Shown here one piece after another: positions 34,108-42,028 of a DNA stretch of 64,000 nucleotides. Within the stretch, counting starts at the first letter, position 1, and every line of letters starts with the position of its first letter. Both the position numbers and the translations under genes were made by a program. Source of the stretch: DATKKG01 sp035543015 (GTDB lineage Archaea; Thermoproteota; Nitrososphaeria; Conexivisphaerales; DTJL01). The DNA is taken from assembly GCA_035543015.1 (NCBI GenBank), contig DATKKG010000052.1:1-64000 (forward strand), given 5' to 3'. The notes beneath the pieces are model-generated. The model did not search any database. It saw nothing but the letters and a program-made list of their open reading frames with translations, and was not told where the DNA came from.

Positions 34108-35139
34108 TTGGTCAAGTTGAACAAGCAATTAAACGTTATCCTCTCTTCGCCCGCCGTCAACAGGTTCGCTGAGCTCTCGACCAACAGCTTCTCCGACCTG
34201 GACGGCAAGCGCATCATATTGGTCAGGAGGGGCGAGGACCTCGAACCCATCAAGGGCTGGCGGACCGCCGGGGAGCCGGCGGAGATCCATCCCATCCAGT
34301 CCAAGGGCAGGAGGAGGAACGTCGCCGCCATCGACTCCAGCGTGATCGAAGTAGCTGAGACGGACGACGGCGCAGTGTACGCCGCCAAGGCCTCCCTGGC
34401 GTTCAACATAGGTGGCGTCAAAAACTCCGTTGTGGTCGGCCCCAGTATCATCTACGTGGGAGACGACAGTGTCCAAACCCTGCTCGGGCTGCTGGAGAAG
34501 CCAGTGCCCAGGAGGCTCGTCATGTCGGACTCGGGTATGGCCATGCGCCTGATCCGGGTCCTGATGGAACGGACCCTGGCGCACGAAATCTCCACCAGCC
34601 TCGAGCAAGGGTTGTTGCTATTGGATGGCTCGCTCAAGCCGTCGCTCTTCGAGCCCCGGGGCTCCTCCCTCAGGGCGCTTGTGGAGGGCTACGATGGCGA
34701 GCTGGGGGTCCTCGCTGGGATCGCGAAGAGCACAAAGCTCAAGGTCCTTCAGGGGATCGAGAGCCAGCTCTTCGAGGACGGCGTCCCCCCGTCGTACGTC
34801 GAGGTAACCCAGCACGTCAGGCTCTTCGTCGCAGACCTCCTGGGGAGGTCCTTCCTCTCCAAGCTGTCTCAGGGCGGCATCCCGTTCAGGGTGGACATCA
34901 CAAGGCGAGAGGATCCGGACGTGGTCCTTTCGACCGTGGCCGAGAGCGACCTCCTGGTGAGGGGCTATCCCGAGACCCTGCGGGCTGCCCACTTCCTTTC
35001 CATCTTCTCCGACGCCGAAGAGGCGGCCGTGAAGGGTCAGCTGGCGCGCCGGGCCAGGATCACGGTGCTCCCCTCCGACAGCCTGAGGAAGACGGTCCTC
35101 GGCCCACTGAGCCTGTCGCGGAGGCGAGGCGCCAGCTGA
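34108..35139 (+). CDS. nurA: NurA 5'-3' nuclease
   Basis: 343 residues from TTG 34108 (TTG 34105 and 34117 are also possible). NurA resects DNA ends together with the HerA translocase, and MRE11-RAD50, during double-strand-break repair. The first catalytic Asp is about D76 in NVAAIDSSVIEV; the remainder has the RNase H-like NurA layout. A TATA-like ACATTTATTTAG at 34075-34086 puts the transcript start at the TTG, so the open frame from 34015 is not used. The TGA at 35137-35139 overlaps the probable CTG start of herA. Confidence 0.85.
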   Translation: MVKLNKQLNVILSSPAVNRFAELSTNSFSDLDGKRIILVRRGEDLEPIKGWRTAGEPAEIHPIQSKGRRRNVAAIDSSVIEVAETDDGAVYAAKASLAFNIGGVKNSVVVGPSIIYVGDDSVQTLLGLLEKPVPRRLVMSDSGMAMRLIRVLMERTLAHEISTSLEQGLLLLDGSLKPSLFEPRGSSLRALVEGYDGELGVLAGIAKSTKLKVLQGIESQLFEDGVPPSYVEVTQHVRLFVADLLGRSFLSKLSQGGIPFRVDITRREDPDVVLSTVAESDLLVRGYPETLRAAHFLSIFSDAEEAAVKGQLARRARITVLPSDSLRKTVLGPLSLSRRRGAS

Positions 35140-36617
35140 AGATCCTCGAGAAGCTGGGGGACGAAGTCCGCATCCTCACGATGCCCGAGGAGGACTTCAA
35201 GAAGGGCGACTACGTCAGCATCGCGGACCAGAAGGAGGGCCGCTCGCTGCTGGTGCAGGTCTACGACGAGTCCTACCTGGACTCCGTGGGGATACAGGAG
35301 GAGATGCTGCGGGACGAGCTCTTCGCCACGACCGAACTCGTGCACAGCGACCCCCTCCAGCTCAACAGCATCTCCTACATGATCAAGGACGCGAAGGTCC
35401 TCCTCTGCAAGATCAGGTGCGTGGTCGAGAGCGGCGTCGCCCTGCCTCACATGGGATGGCTCCCCAGCAGGAGCAACAGCAGGATCGCGAAGCTGCCACT
35501 CGAGGAGCTCTCGTCCCTCATGGGCCGCAGAGGCTCAAGGCCGATTCGTCTCGGCGGCACGCTTTCCGGGGAGGAGTTCTCGATAAACGCGGAGGACCTG
35601 GACGGGCGCCTCACGATAATCACGGGAAGGAAGGAGGCGGGGAAGTCCCACATAGCGAAGCTCCTGGTCACCGGCCTCCTAGACTACGGCGCAAACGTCC
35701 TCGTCTTCGACCTCAACAACGAGTACGGCGGCCTCTCCTATTCCAGGGACGGGTCGGCCAGCAGATACTCCTCCAAGATCAAGATCCTCCAGCCCGGTCA
35801 CAACCTGAAGTTCACCATAAGGTACCTCGGGAGGCGCATCATGCTGGACATCTTCCAGAACGTCCTCGAGGTCCCCGGCGCGACCCTCAGGGAGTTCCTC
35901 AGGGTCTGGGACTACCTGGAGAGCTCGGGCAGGATCACCTTGAAGGACATGGAGGACGTCATACAGCACTGGCACTGCAACGAGCTCGTGAGGGACGCCC
36001 TCCTATCCAGGTACTACAGCCTGCTCTCGTCCGGGATCTTCACCGACTCCGAGAGGTACGAGGCGAGGCTGGAGGACCAGTACACGGGTCCGGAGGGAGG
36101 CGCCGTGATAGTCTCCATGGCCGGAGTGAATCCGCTGGCACGGCGGATGATCGTGGAGGCGATCCTCGCCAAGGTCGTCGAGAGCCTCGAGCAGAGGCTC
36201 CTTCCTCCGATGTTCCTCTTCGCCGAGGAGGCGCACCTCTATCTCAGGCAGACCTATTGGGAGGACCTGATCACGAGGATGCGCCACTACGGCGTCTTCA
36301 CCGTCTTCGTGACGAACCAGCCGGACGCCCTGGGCGCGGGCGTCTACAGGCAGGCGGACAACGTCTTCCTCTACAACTTCACGAACGACAGGGACCTGGA
36401 GACCGTGGCGCAGGCATCGATGACCGACGCCGAGACCGTAAAGTCGATCGTCAGGTCGCTCCCTCCTCGCCACTGCCTCATGCTCGGCAAGGCGGTGGGG
36501 GACCTCCCTCTCGTCCTTCGGGTGAGGGACGCGCCGTTCCAGACGCTCGGCTACACGAGGCTCTTCTTCGCCATGCAGGAGGTCTCAGGGAAGAAGGCCG
36601 TCAAGGCAGAGACCTGA
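35136..36617 (+). CDS. herA: HerA hexameric DNA translocase, apparent CTG start
   Basis: 493 residues from CTG 35136. N-terminal HAS beta-barrel (about 8-100), FtsK/HerA-like ATPase with Walker A GRKEAGKSH (K170), VLVFDLNNEYGGL and Walker B MFLFAEEAHLYL near 375, and the C-terminal RxxxxD segment with VFVTNQPDAL. HerA pumps DNA for NurA. Another in-frame start, ATG 35181, would cut the first barrel strand. The codons between (AAG ATC CTC GAG AAG CTG ...) have GC-ending third positions like the rest of the gene and encode KILEKLGDEVRIL. CTG 35136 forms a CTGA overlap with the nurA stop. Confidence 0.9.
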   Translation: MKILEKLGDEVRILTMPEEDFKKGDYVSIADQKEGRSLLVQVYDESYLDSVGIQEEMLRDELFATTELVHSDPLQLNSISYMIKDAKVLLCKIRCVVESGVALPHMGWLPSRSNSRIAKLPLEELSSLMGRRGSRPIRLGGTLSGEEFSINAEDLDGRLTIITGRKEAGKSHIAKLLVTGLLDYGANVLVFDLNNEYGGLSYSRDGSASRYSSKIKILQPGHNLKFTIRYLGRRIMLDIFQNVLEVPGATLREFLRVWDYLESSGRITLKDMEDVIQHWHCNELVRDALLSRYYSLLSSGIFTDSERYEARLEDQYTGPEGGAVIVSMAGVNPLARRMIVEAILAKVVESLEQRLLPPMFLFAEEAHLYLRQTYWEDLITRMRHYGVFTVFVTNQPDALGAGVYRQADNVFLYNFTNDRDLETVAQASMTDAETVKSIVRSLPPRHCLMLGKAVGDLPLVLRVRDAPFQTLGYTRLFFAMQEVSGKKAVKAET

Positions 36618-36692
36618 TCTTCCACCCCAAACGTCAACTGTCCAACGAACCCTAGGCAAGCGTTATATAGAAAACCTCTCGCACGAGACACG

Positions 36693-37397
36693 ATGGGAGA
36701 GTCCGGCGAAGACCTTTCGGTGAGCATCGCAGGCGAGCTGACGGTGAGCGCCAACCCAGGCAGGTCCATGAAGCTTTGGCGCGAGAAGGCAAGGATCAGC
36801 CAGGCGTCCTTGGCGAGGGCCATGGGCGTCTCCCCTTCCGTGCTGAGCGACTACGAGAACGGAAGGAGACACTCCCCCGGCGCCGCGTTCCTGAAGAGGT
36901 TCGTCGACTCCCTCATCTCCCTGGACAGGCAGGGGAGCCGCCTCCTCACCAGCAAGCCCGCCCAGGTCGACACCAGCGCCATCCTCGGGATAGGCGAGTA
37001 TAGCGAGCCTGTGACCGTGGGCCGAGTTCTGGAGGAGCTGGGGGCCGAGGTTCTCGCGGGGCGCGACCAGCTGGACAGGCTGGTCTTCGGATATACCGTC
37101 CTCGATAGCATCAGGACGATCTACTCGCTGTCGGGCGTTGAGTTCTACAGGATCTACGGGAAGAGCACGGAAAGGGTCGTCGTCTTCACCCAGGTGGGGC
37201 TCGGGCGCAGCCCCATGGTGGCCATCCGGGTTTCGCAGCTGAAGCCCAGGGTGGTGGTGATCCACGGGCTGCGGCAGCTGGACCCCTTGGCGGTGCAGCT
37301 CGCGGAGAAGGAGCACCTCGTCCTCGCGGTCTGCTCGACGGGCTCCGAGAGGCAGATCGCGGAGAAGCTCGCGGCGCTCGGCCAGACAAAGGCTTAA
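36693..37397 (+). CDS. Archaeal XRE-type HTH transcriptional regulator
   Basis: 234 residues. An HTH of the Cro/XRE type at about 26-75 (LWREKARISQASLARAMGVS then VLSDYENGRRHSPGAAFLKRF) is joined to an archaeal effector-like domain (about 90-230) with the strand pattern RVVVFTQVGLGRSPMVAIRV. The layout matches the archaeal predicted regulator family COG1709. TATA-like GTTATATAG at about 36662-36670 gives a leaderless ATG at 36693. Targets unknown. Confidence 0.87.
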   Translation: MGESGEDLSVSIAGELTVSANPGRSMKLWREKARISQASLARAMGVSPSVLSDYENGRRHSPGAAFLKRFVDSLISLDRQGSRLLTSKPAQVDTSAILGIGEYSEPVTVGRVLEELGAEVLAGRDQLDRLVFGYTVLDSIRTIYSLSGVEFYRIYGKSTERVVVFTQVGLGRSPMVAIRVSQLKPRVVVIHGLRQLDPLAVQLAEKEHLVLAVCSTGSERQIAEKLAALGQTKA

Positions 37398-37422
37398 GAA
37401 TCATCAAAAGACCTCTTGTGAC

Positions 37423-38223
37423 GTGGAGGGCATCGTCGCCCAGGCGGTTGGGGCGCTGGTGCTCCTCGGGATCTCGGCCGCATCGTACAAGTTTCACGCG
37501 ACCGACGCCTGGGGGAGCGTCTCCGGTTTCTGCCTTGGCCTTGTGATCGGGCTGACATCGGGATGGGCTTGGGTAGCGGCGCTCATAGCCTTCCTCTTCC
37601 TCGGGTCCGCAGTGACAAGGTACCGATACCAGTTCAAGCTCTCCATCCACGCCGCGGAGGAGAAGCATGGGGCCAGGGGCTTCAGGAACGTGCTCGCCAA
37701 CGGCGCCGTGCCCGCGGCCGTTTCCGTGTTGAACTTCCTCCGACCCGCCCCCGTGTGGAGCCTGCTATTCGTGACGGCCCTCGCTTCGGCGGCCGCGGAC
37801 ACCTTCGCGACGGAGATAGGGCTGCTTAGCTCGAGGAGGCCGGTCTTCATTAACAGGCCTTCGTCGGTGGCCCCTCCCGGGATAAGCGGAGGGGTGACCC
37901 CTCTCGGGGAAGGAGCCGCCTTCGCCGGGTCCATGCTGATGGTCGCCCTCGCCGCCGCCTTGGGCGTGATCCCCGTCGATCCCCTGTACTTGGCGACGGC
38001 GACTCTGGCCGGGTTCGCAGGATGCAACGTCGACAGCCTCCTTGGAGGCACCATCCAGGTGCTGTACTCCTGCAAGGTGTGCGATGCCCTTACGGAGAAG
38101 AAGGTTCACTGCGGCCAACCGACCGTGAAGGTCAAGGGAGTAGGCTTCGTGGGCAACAACGAGGTCAACCTGATTTCGGATGCCGTTGCGGTCCTGCTCT
38201 CGGCCCTGGTCGCCATGGCCTAG
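37423..38223 (+). CDS. DUF92 family integral membrane protein
   Basis: 266 residues with about six membrane helices. Family signature segments are present: FLGSAVTRYRYQFK, LASAAADTFATEIGLLS, RPVFINRPSSVAPPGISGG and the C-terminal GFVGNNEVNLISDAVAVLL. This is the DUF92/TMEM19 family; plant members act as phytyl-phosphate kinases, so a polyprenyl-phosphate role is possible but unproven. GTG 37423 follows a TATA-like GGCTTAAGAA with no leader. Confidence 0.88.
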   Translation: MEGIVAQAVGALVLLGISAASYKFHATDAWGSVSGFCLGLVIGLTSGWAWVAALIAFLFLGSAVTRYRYQFKLSIHAAEEKHGARGFRNVLANGAVPAAVSVLNFLRPAPVWSLLFVTALASAAADTFATEIGLLSSRRPVFINRPSSVAPPGISGGVTPLGEGAAFAGSMLMVALAAALGVIPVDPLYLATATLAGFAGCNVDSLLGGTIQVLYSCKVCDALTEKKVHCGQPTVKVKGVGFVGNNEVNLISDAVAVLLSALVAMA

Positions 38224-38248
38224 GCGCTGACGGTCGCCCCTGCGTGGG

Positions 38249-39442
38249 CTAGAACAGAGAGGAGAGGCCGACGATCCCGCCGGCGACTACCATGGCCGAC
38301 ATGAGCCAGTAGACGACCATCTCCCCTCTGCCATACTGCCTGCCGTTCATCACCTTCGGGTTGGAGATCAGCTTCCCCATCAGCACCAGTGAAGGGATTA
38401 TGATTATGGTGTAAAGGACCATGAGGTTGAGCATGAGCTGGACGTAGTTCCCGATGAGGATCACGAGGGCCAGGGCCGGGAGGCTCTCGGTGGCGTACAC
38501 CGCGAGGAAAGCCCTCCTCGAGCTCTTCCCCAGGGCCTCCAAGGCTCCCCAGGCTGACCCCAGCGAGATCACCACCAGTGCCAGGAAGCCCGCGAAGAGG
38601 AACCCGACCCCCATCAACAGGGGGGCGCTTGCCCCAAGGGGCGACAGCGCCCTCCCGATCTCCTCCGGGTTCAGGAAGTCGCCCGAACTGACCAGGTGCG
38701 CCCCGTCGATCACGATGACGGCCATCAGGATCTCCGACACGACGGCGCCAACGAGGGTCTCGAGCCTCTCCAGCTTGAGATCTGCGACCTGCAGCTTCTT
38801 CCTTGAATCGGCACCTGAATGGAAGTAGAGCATCCATGGCATCACCACAGCGCCAATGCTCGCCGCCATGAGGAACTGGAAGGAGGGGTCGCCGTAGGGC
38901 TGGAAGGGACTCAGGCCCTCCGAGACAAGCCTGCTGACGTCCACGTGGAATAGGAAGACCGAGACAAGTATGCTGGCGACCACGATGAAGCTCAGCGGAA
39001 GCAGGATGATCTCGGCCTCCCTGTACTGCCTCCCCAAGACAATGAAGGTGTGAATGGCGAAGGCGACGAGGAGCCCGAGGAAGACGGGGATCCCTATGAG
39101 GTAGAGGCCGATCGCTATTCCCGCATATTCCGCAACGTACTCCAGGAAGTCCGAGATGGCCATGGGGAGCGCCGATGCCACCGCGATCCTCCTCCCGAAG
39201 AATCGGTATATCGCCTCGCCAAGGCCCATCCCTCCAGCCGTGCCCAGCCTTCCTGCGGCATCCTGGATCACGAAGAGGGGCAGTATGAGAACGAGCATTA
39301 CGAAGACCATCCTGTAGCCCCACGTGGCCCCCGCCTGCAGCCCCGTCACTATGGAGGCAATGTCGATGTCGGCCATCATCACGAGCCAAGCGGGGCCGAA
39401 GACCCTGGCCCAGTTCCTTATCGTCGCGGCGTCGAAGTTCAA
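38249..39442 (-). CDS. Divergent NRAMP-family transporter
   Basis: 397 residues with about 11 membrane helices. TM1 reads MMADIDIASIVTGLQAGA; the canonical metal-binding DPGN is replaced by DIAS, keeping only the Asp. TM6 reads GAVVMPWMLYFHS instead of MPH. NRAMP relatives that carry Mg or Al often have such substitutions, so the substrate may not be Mn or Fe. It diverges from the HTH-ferritin-like gene at 39663 across a region with three GTAAAA boxes. ATG 39442. A canonical NRAMP gene is only 1 kb away. Confidence 0.85.
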   Translation of the reverse strand: MNFDAATIRNWARVFGPAWLVMMADIDIASIVTGLQAGATWGYRMVFVMLVLILPLFVIQDAAGRLGTAGGMGLGEAIYRFFGRRIAVASALPMAISDFLEYVAEYAGIAIGLYLIGIPVFLGLLVAFAIHTFIVLGRQYREAEIILLPLSFIVVASILVSVFLFHVDVSRLVSEGLSPFQPYGDPSFQFLMAASIGAVVMPWMLYFHSGADSRKKLQVADLKLERLETLVGAVVSEILMAVIVIDGAHLVSSGDFLNPEEIGRALSPLGASAPLLMGVGFLFAGFLALVVISLGSAWGALEALGKSSRRAFLAVYATESLPALALVILIGNYVQLMLNLMVLYTIIIIPSLVLMGKLISNPKVMNGRQYGRGEMVVYWLMSAMVVAGGIVGLSSLF

Positions 39443-39567
39443 AACCCATCACCCCTGCTCGCCCAAGATAGCCAGTTGCATGGAATTCGCAAGGCCCGGG
39501 CGCTCACCACTTCTTTCTGAGGTTCGATTGTCTCTCCGGGTTAAGAGGTTTCCGATGTCAAACTTCT

Positions 39568-39631
39568 GTTTTACACTGTCAATTGACCCATCATCAGCAC
39601 CATGTAAAATCAGCCTTCACGACGTAAAATG
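39568..39631. promoter_or_regulatory. Three GTAAAA boxes between the two divergent metal genes
   Basis: The 220-bp gap between the divergent NRAMP-like (38249) and HTH-ferritin-like (39663) genes holds GTTTTACAC (39568-39576), ATGTAAAAT (39602-39610) and ACGTAAAAT (39622-39630). The first is inverted relative to the other two, so TTTTAC...GTAAAA makes an inverted repeat with about 27 bp between. They sit just upstream of the TATA-like GCTTATCTC serving the HTH-ferritin gene. An operator for a metal regulator, perhaps the HTH-ferritin protein itself, is inferred. Confidence 0.4.
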
Positions 39632-39662
39632 CTTATCTCGCGGCGCTCTCCATGCATGGCCA

Positions 39663-40394
39663 ATGAAAGGAGAACCCCTTCCGGCGGAAAGGCTGGTGCC
39701 CGGTCTGAGGTCGCTTATCGTCAGGTCCCTGGTGGAGAGGCGCGGTATGAGGAAGAGAGATGCGGCCAGGGCTCTCGGGCTCAGCCCCTCGGCCGTCACC
39801 CAGTACCTGAAGGGCGGCAGGGCCTCCTCCCAGGCGAAAGCCCTCTCAAAGCCCGAGATCGTCCAGCTCGTTGACGACCTGTCAGACAAGATCGCCCTCC
39901 GCGGAGGGAACCTCATGCAGGCGGAGTTCTTCGAACTGTTGTACACGGTCTCTGGCCTTCTGCAAAGAAGCCCCCAGTTTACGCATGAAGCGGGCCCCAT
40001 AGATCACCGGGGAAGGGAGAGGCTGCTGTCGACGCTCCGAGGGCGCCTTCAGGCCGAGCAGGAGGCTGCGGAGCTATTCATGGGCGTGGCGGTGGGCACC
40101 AGAGACGATCTGACCAGGCTGCTCTTCAGGGGCGTCGCCAGCGACAGCATCCGACATGCCGACATCGTCATGACCATCATAAGCAGCATAGAGAAGGGGG
40201 AGGCGGTCGAGCCGGACATCCCCGACAAAGGGCATCTGCAGAAACTTCTTGCCTACGAGGAGTCGGCCCATGTCCACAACCTGGACGCGGTGAAGCCGTT
40301 CTTCCCGAGCGAGATCATCTCTGCCCTGCTAGCGTCCATAGAAGCCGACGAGCGCAAACACAGCGACCTCCTGAAGAGGCTGATGGCCGCCTAG
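39663..40394 (+). CDS. HTH regulator fused to a ferritin-like domain
   Basis: 243 residues. N-terminal HTH (about 22-62, VRSLVERRGMRKRDAARALGLSPSAVTQYLKGGR). C-terminal four-helix ferritin/rubrerythrin-like region (about 115-243): RLQAEQEAAELFMGVAV, SDSIRHADIVMTIISSIE, LLAYEESAHVHNLDAV and SIEADERKHSDLLKRL supply Glu and His residues spaced as in di-iron ligand helices. The fusion suggests a regulator that binds iron or manganese, or senses its oxidation. It lies between two NRAMP-family genes; its stop overlaps that of the one at 40391 by 4 bp. Confidence 0.8.
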   Translation: MKGEPLPAERLVPGLRSLIVRSLVERRGMRKRDAARALGLSPSAVTQYLKGGRASSQAKALSKPEIVQLVDDLSDKIALRGGNLMQAEFFELLYTVSGLLQRSPQFTHEAGPIDHRGRERLLSTLRGRLQAEQEAAELFMGVAVGTRDDLTRLLFRGVASDSIRHADIVMTIISSIEKGEAVEPDIPDKGHLQKLLAYEESAHVHNLDAVKPFFPSEIISALLASIEADERKHSDLLKRLMAA

Positions 40395-41659
40395 AGGGAA
40401 GTCACCAGCAGGAAAGCGTTGAAGGCCAGTATCACAACTGTAAAGGCGAGCGCGACGTATGTAGTCGTCCTCCTATTCACGAAGCCCCCCATGTATGACC
40501 TCTTTGACGTGAAGTACAGCAGGGGGATCAGGGGGAGGGGGATCAGGATGCTCAGCAACACCTGGCTGTACACGAGGAGGCTGAGGATGTTGAAACCGAG
40601 AACCAGGGCGACCATCGTCGGAAAGACGTTGATGCCGCGGAGGACCACCCTCCTGAGCCATGGATGGACGTTGGACCCCAGGAGCCCCTCCATCAGGGCC
40701 TGGCCCGCGAGGACGCCGGTCGTGGAGGAGGAGAGCCCCGAGCAGAGTAGAGTCAGCGCGAAGACTATGGCCGAGAGAGACCCGAAGAGCGGCGTCAGGG
40801 TCACGTAGGCGTCTTCGAGGGTCGCCACGCTGGCCCTCCCGAAGAAGGCGGCCGCCGCCATGACGAGTATGGCGACGTTGATGAGCGCGGCGCCGGACAG
40901 GTTGGCCACCGTGTCGAAGACATGGTAGCGCAGGAGGGTCCTCTTCTCCTCCGCGTCCCCACGTTGCAGCTTGTTCTTGGTGAGCCATGAGTGCACGACG
41001 AGGGCGTGCGGCATGACCGTCGCTCCTATGATCCCCACGGCGACGGGCACCGCGCTAAGGCTCAGGGTCGGGACCACGCTGTGGTACGCTATGGCGAAGT
41101 AGTCCGGCCGGGTTATCAGGACCTCGTAGATGTAGCCAAGGCCCACGACCGACACCAGGCCCACCATAAGGAGCTCGATGCGCCTGAATTCCCTCCCCGC
41201 CAACGCGAAGATGAAAAGCACGTCGAAGGAGGCTATCGCCGCGGCCCAGATCTGGGGTATACCGAAGAGCAGGCTGAGGGCCACGGTCACCCCCAGGAAC
41301 TCCGCCAGGTCGGTCGCGACTGCGAACACTTCGCACGCCAGCCAATAGGAGATCACCCTCCTCCTCGATCCCAGCTTCTCTCTGGCAAGCTCAGCCAGGC
41401 TCCGTCCGGTGGCGATGCCCAGCTTCCCCGAAAGGTACTGAAGCAGCATGGCCATCATGCTTGCCAGCCAGACGACCCAGAGGAGGTCGTAGTTGAAGCC
41501 CTGGCCTCCTGCGATGTCCGTCCCGAAGTTGCCCGGGTCGAAGTATGCGACGCTTACGATAAGGGCCGGGCCAAAGTACCTGAGGAAGCCGCTGCGGCGC
41601 AGCCAGCCTTTCTCCTTCGGGACGTTGTTCCCCGTGCCCTCTCCGCCGACGCTGCCCAA
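40391..41659 (-). CDS. NRAMP-family Mn2+/Fe2+ transporter
   Basis: 422 residues, about 11-12 membrane helices. Canonical metal site: DPGN at residues 41-44 in TM1 (VAYFDPGNFGTDIAGG) and MPH in TM6 (GATVMPHALVVHS). It imports Mn2+ or Fe2+ with protons. It lies 10 bp downstream of padR in one operon. The contrast with the non-canonical member at 38249 is notable. Confidence 0.93.
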   Translation of the reverse strand: MGSVGGEGTGNNVPKEKGWLRRSGFLRYFGPALIVSVAYFDPGNFGTDIAGGQGFNYDLLWVVWLASMMAMLLQYLSGKLGIATGRSLAELAREKLGSRRRVISYWLACEVFAVATDLAEFLGVTVALSLLFGIPQIWAAAIASFDVLFIFALAGREFRRIELLMVGLVSVVGLGYIYEVLITRPDYFAIAYHSVVPTLSLSAVPVAVGIIGATVMPHALVVHSWLTKNKLQRGDAEEKRTLLRYHVFDTVANLSGAALINVAILVMAAAAFFGRASVATLEDAYVTLTPLFGSLSAIVFALTLLCSGLSSSTTGVLAGQALMEGLLGSNVHPWLRRVVLRGINVFPTMVALVLGFNILSLLVYSQVLLSILIPLPLIPLLYFTSKRSYMGGFVNRRTTTYVALAFTVVILAFNAFLLVTSL

Positions 41660-41669
41660 CCTATTCCCT

Positions 41670-41990
41670 TCACTCGCGCAGCCATTCGATGAGGAACTCC
41701 TTCATCGGAGCGCCCATGTCCCTCTTAATGGCCGACATCTTGTTCATCCCCAGCTCCGTCGTCTTGTAGTACTTGTGCAGCTTGCCGTGTTCGTTCCTCT
41801 CCTCCACGCCGAGATACCGGGCATCCGAAAGCTCCGCGAGGACCGGGTAGAGCCTCCCGGCGCTGAGCTCGTGGCCGTGCTTCAGCTCGAGACGTATGAA
41901 GTCGTCGCCGCTCATGGTCTGCTTGTGGCACATCCACAGGACGTAGACCCTGAAGAGCCCCCTCTCGAGGAGCAGGGTGAGTCGCATCAT
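41670..41990 (-). CDS. PadR-family transcriptional regulator
   Basis: 106 residues, typical of PadR-s1 regulators: winged HTH in MMRLTLLLERGLFRVYVLWM and ELKHGHELSAGRLYPVLAELSDARYLGVEERNEHGKL, followed by a single dimerisation helix. The ATG at 41990 is leaderless behind a TATA-like TTTAATAT (about 42015-42022). First gene of an operon with the Mn/Fe transporter, so it is likely the autoregulator and transporter regulator. Confidence 0.92.
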   Translation of the reverse strand: MMRLTLLLERGLFRVYVLWMCHKQTMSGDDFIRLELKHGHELSAGRLYPVLAELSDARYLGVEERNEHGKLHKYYKTTELGMNKMSAIKRDMGAPMKEFLIEWLRE

Positions 41991-42001
41991 ATCGCTTCTA
42001 G

Positions 42002-42018
42002 ATATCGGTAGTCGATAT
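42002..42018. promoter_or_regulatory. Inverted-repeat operator of the padR-nramp operon
   Basis: A perfect inverted repeat ATATCG-N5-CGATAT lies 12-28 bp upstream of the padR ATG and overlaps the TATA-like box on that strand. Binding here would block TBP or polymerase. A dyad of this size between a PadR gene and its TATA is the usual autoregulatory layout. A further CATATCG half-site sits at 41988-41994 over the start codon. Confidence 0.65.
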
Positions 42019-42028
42019 TAAAGCCTAT

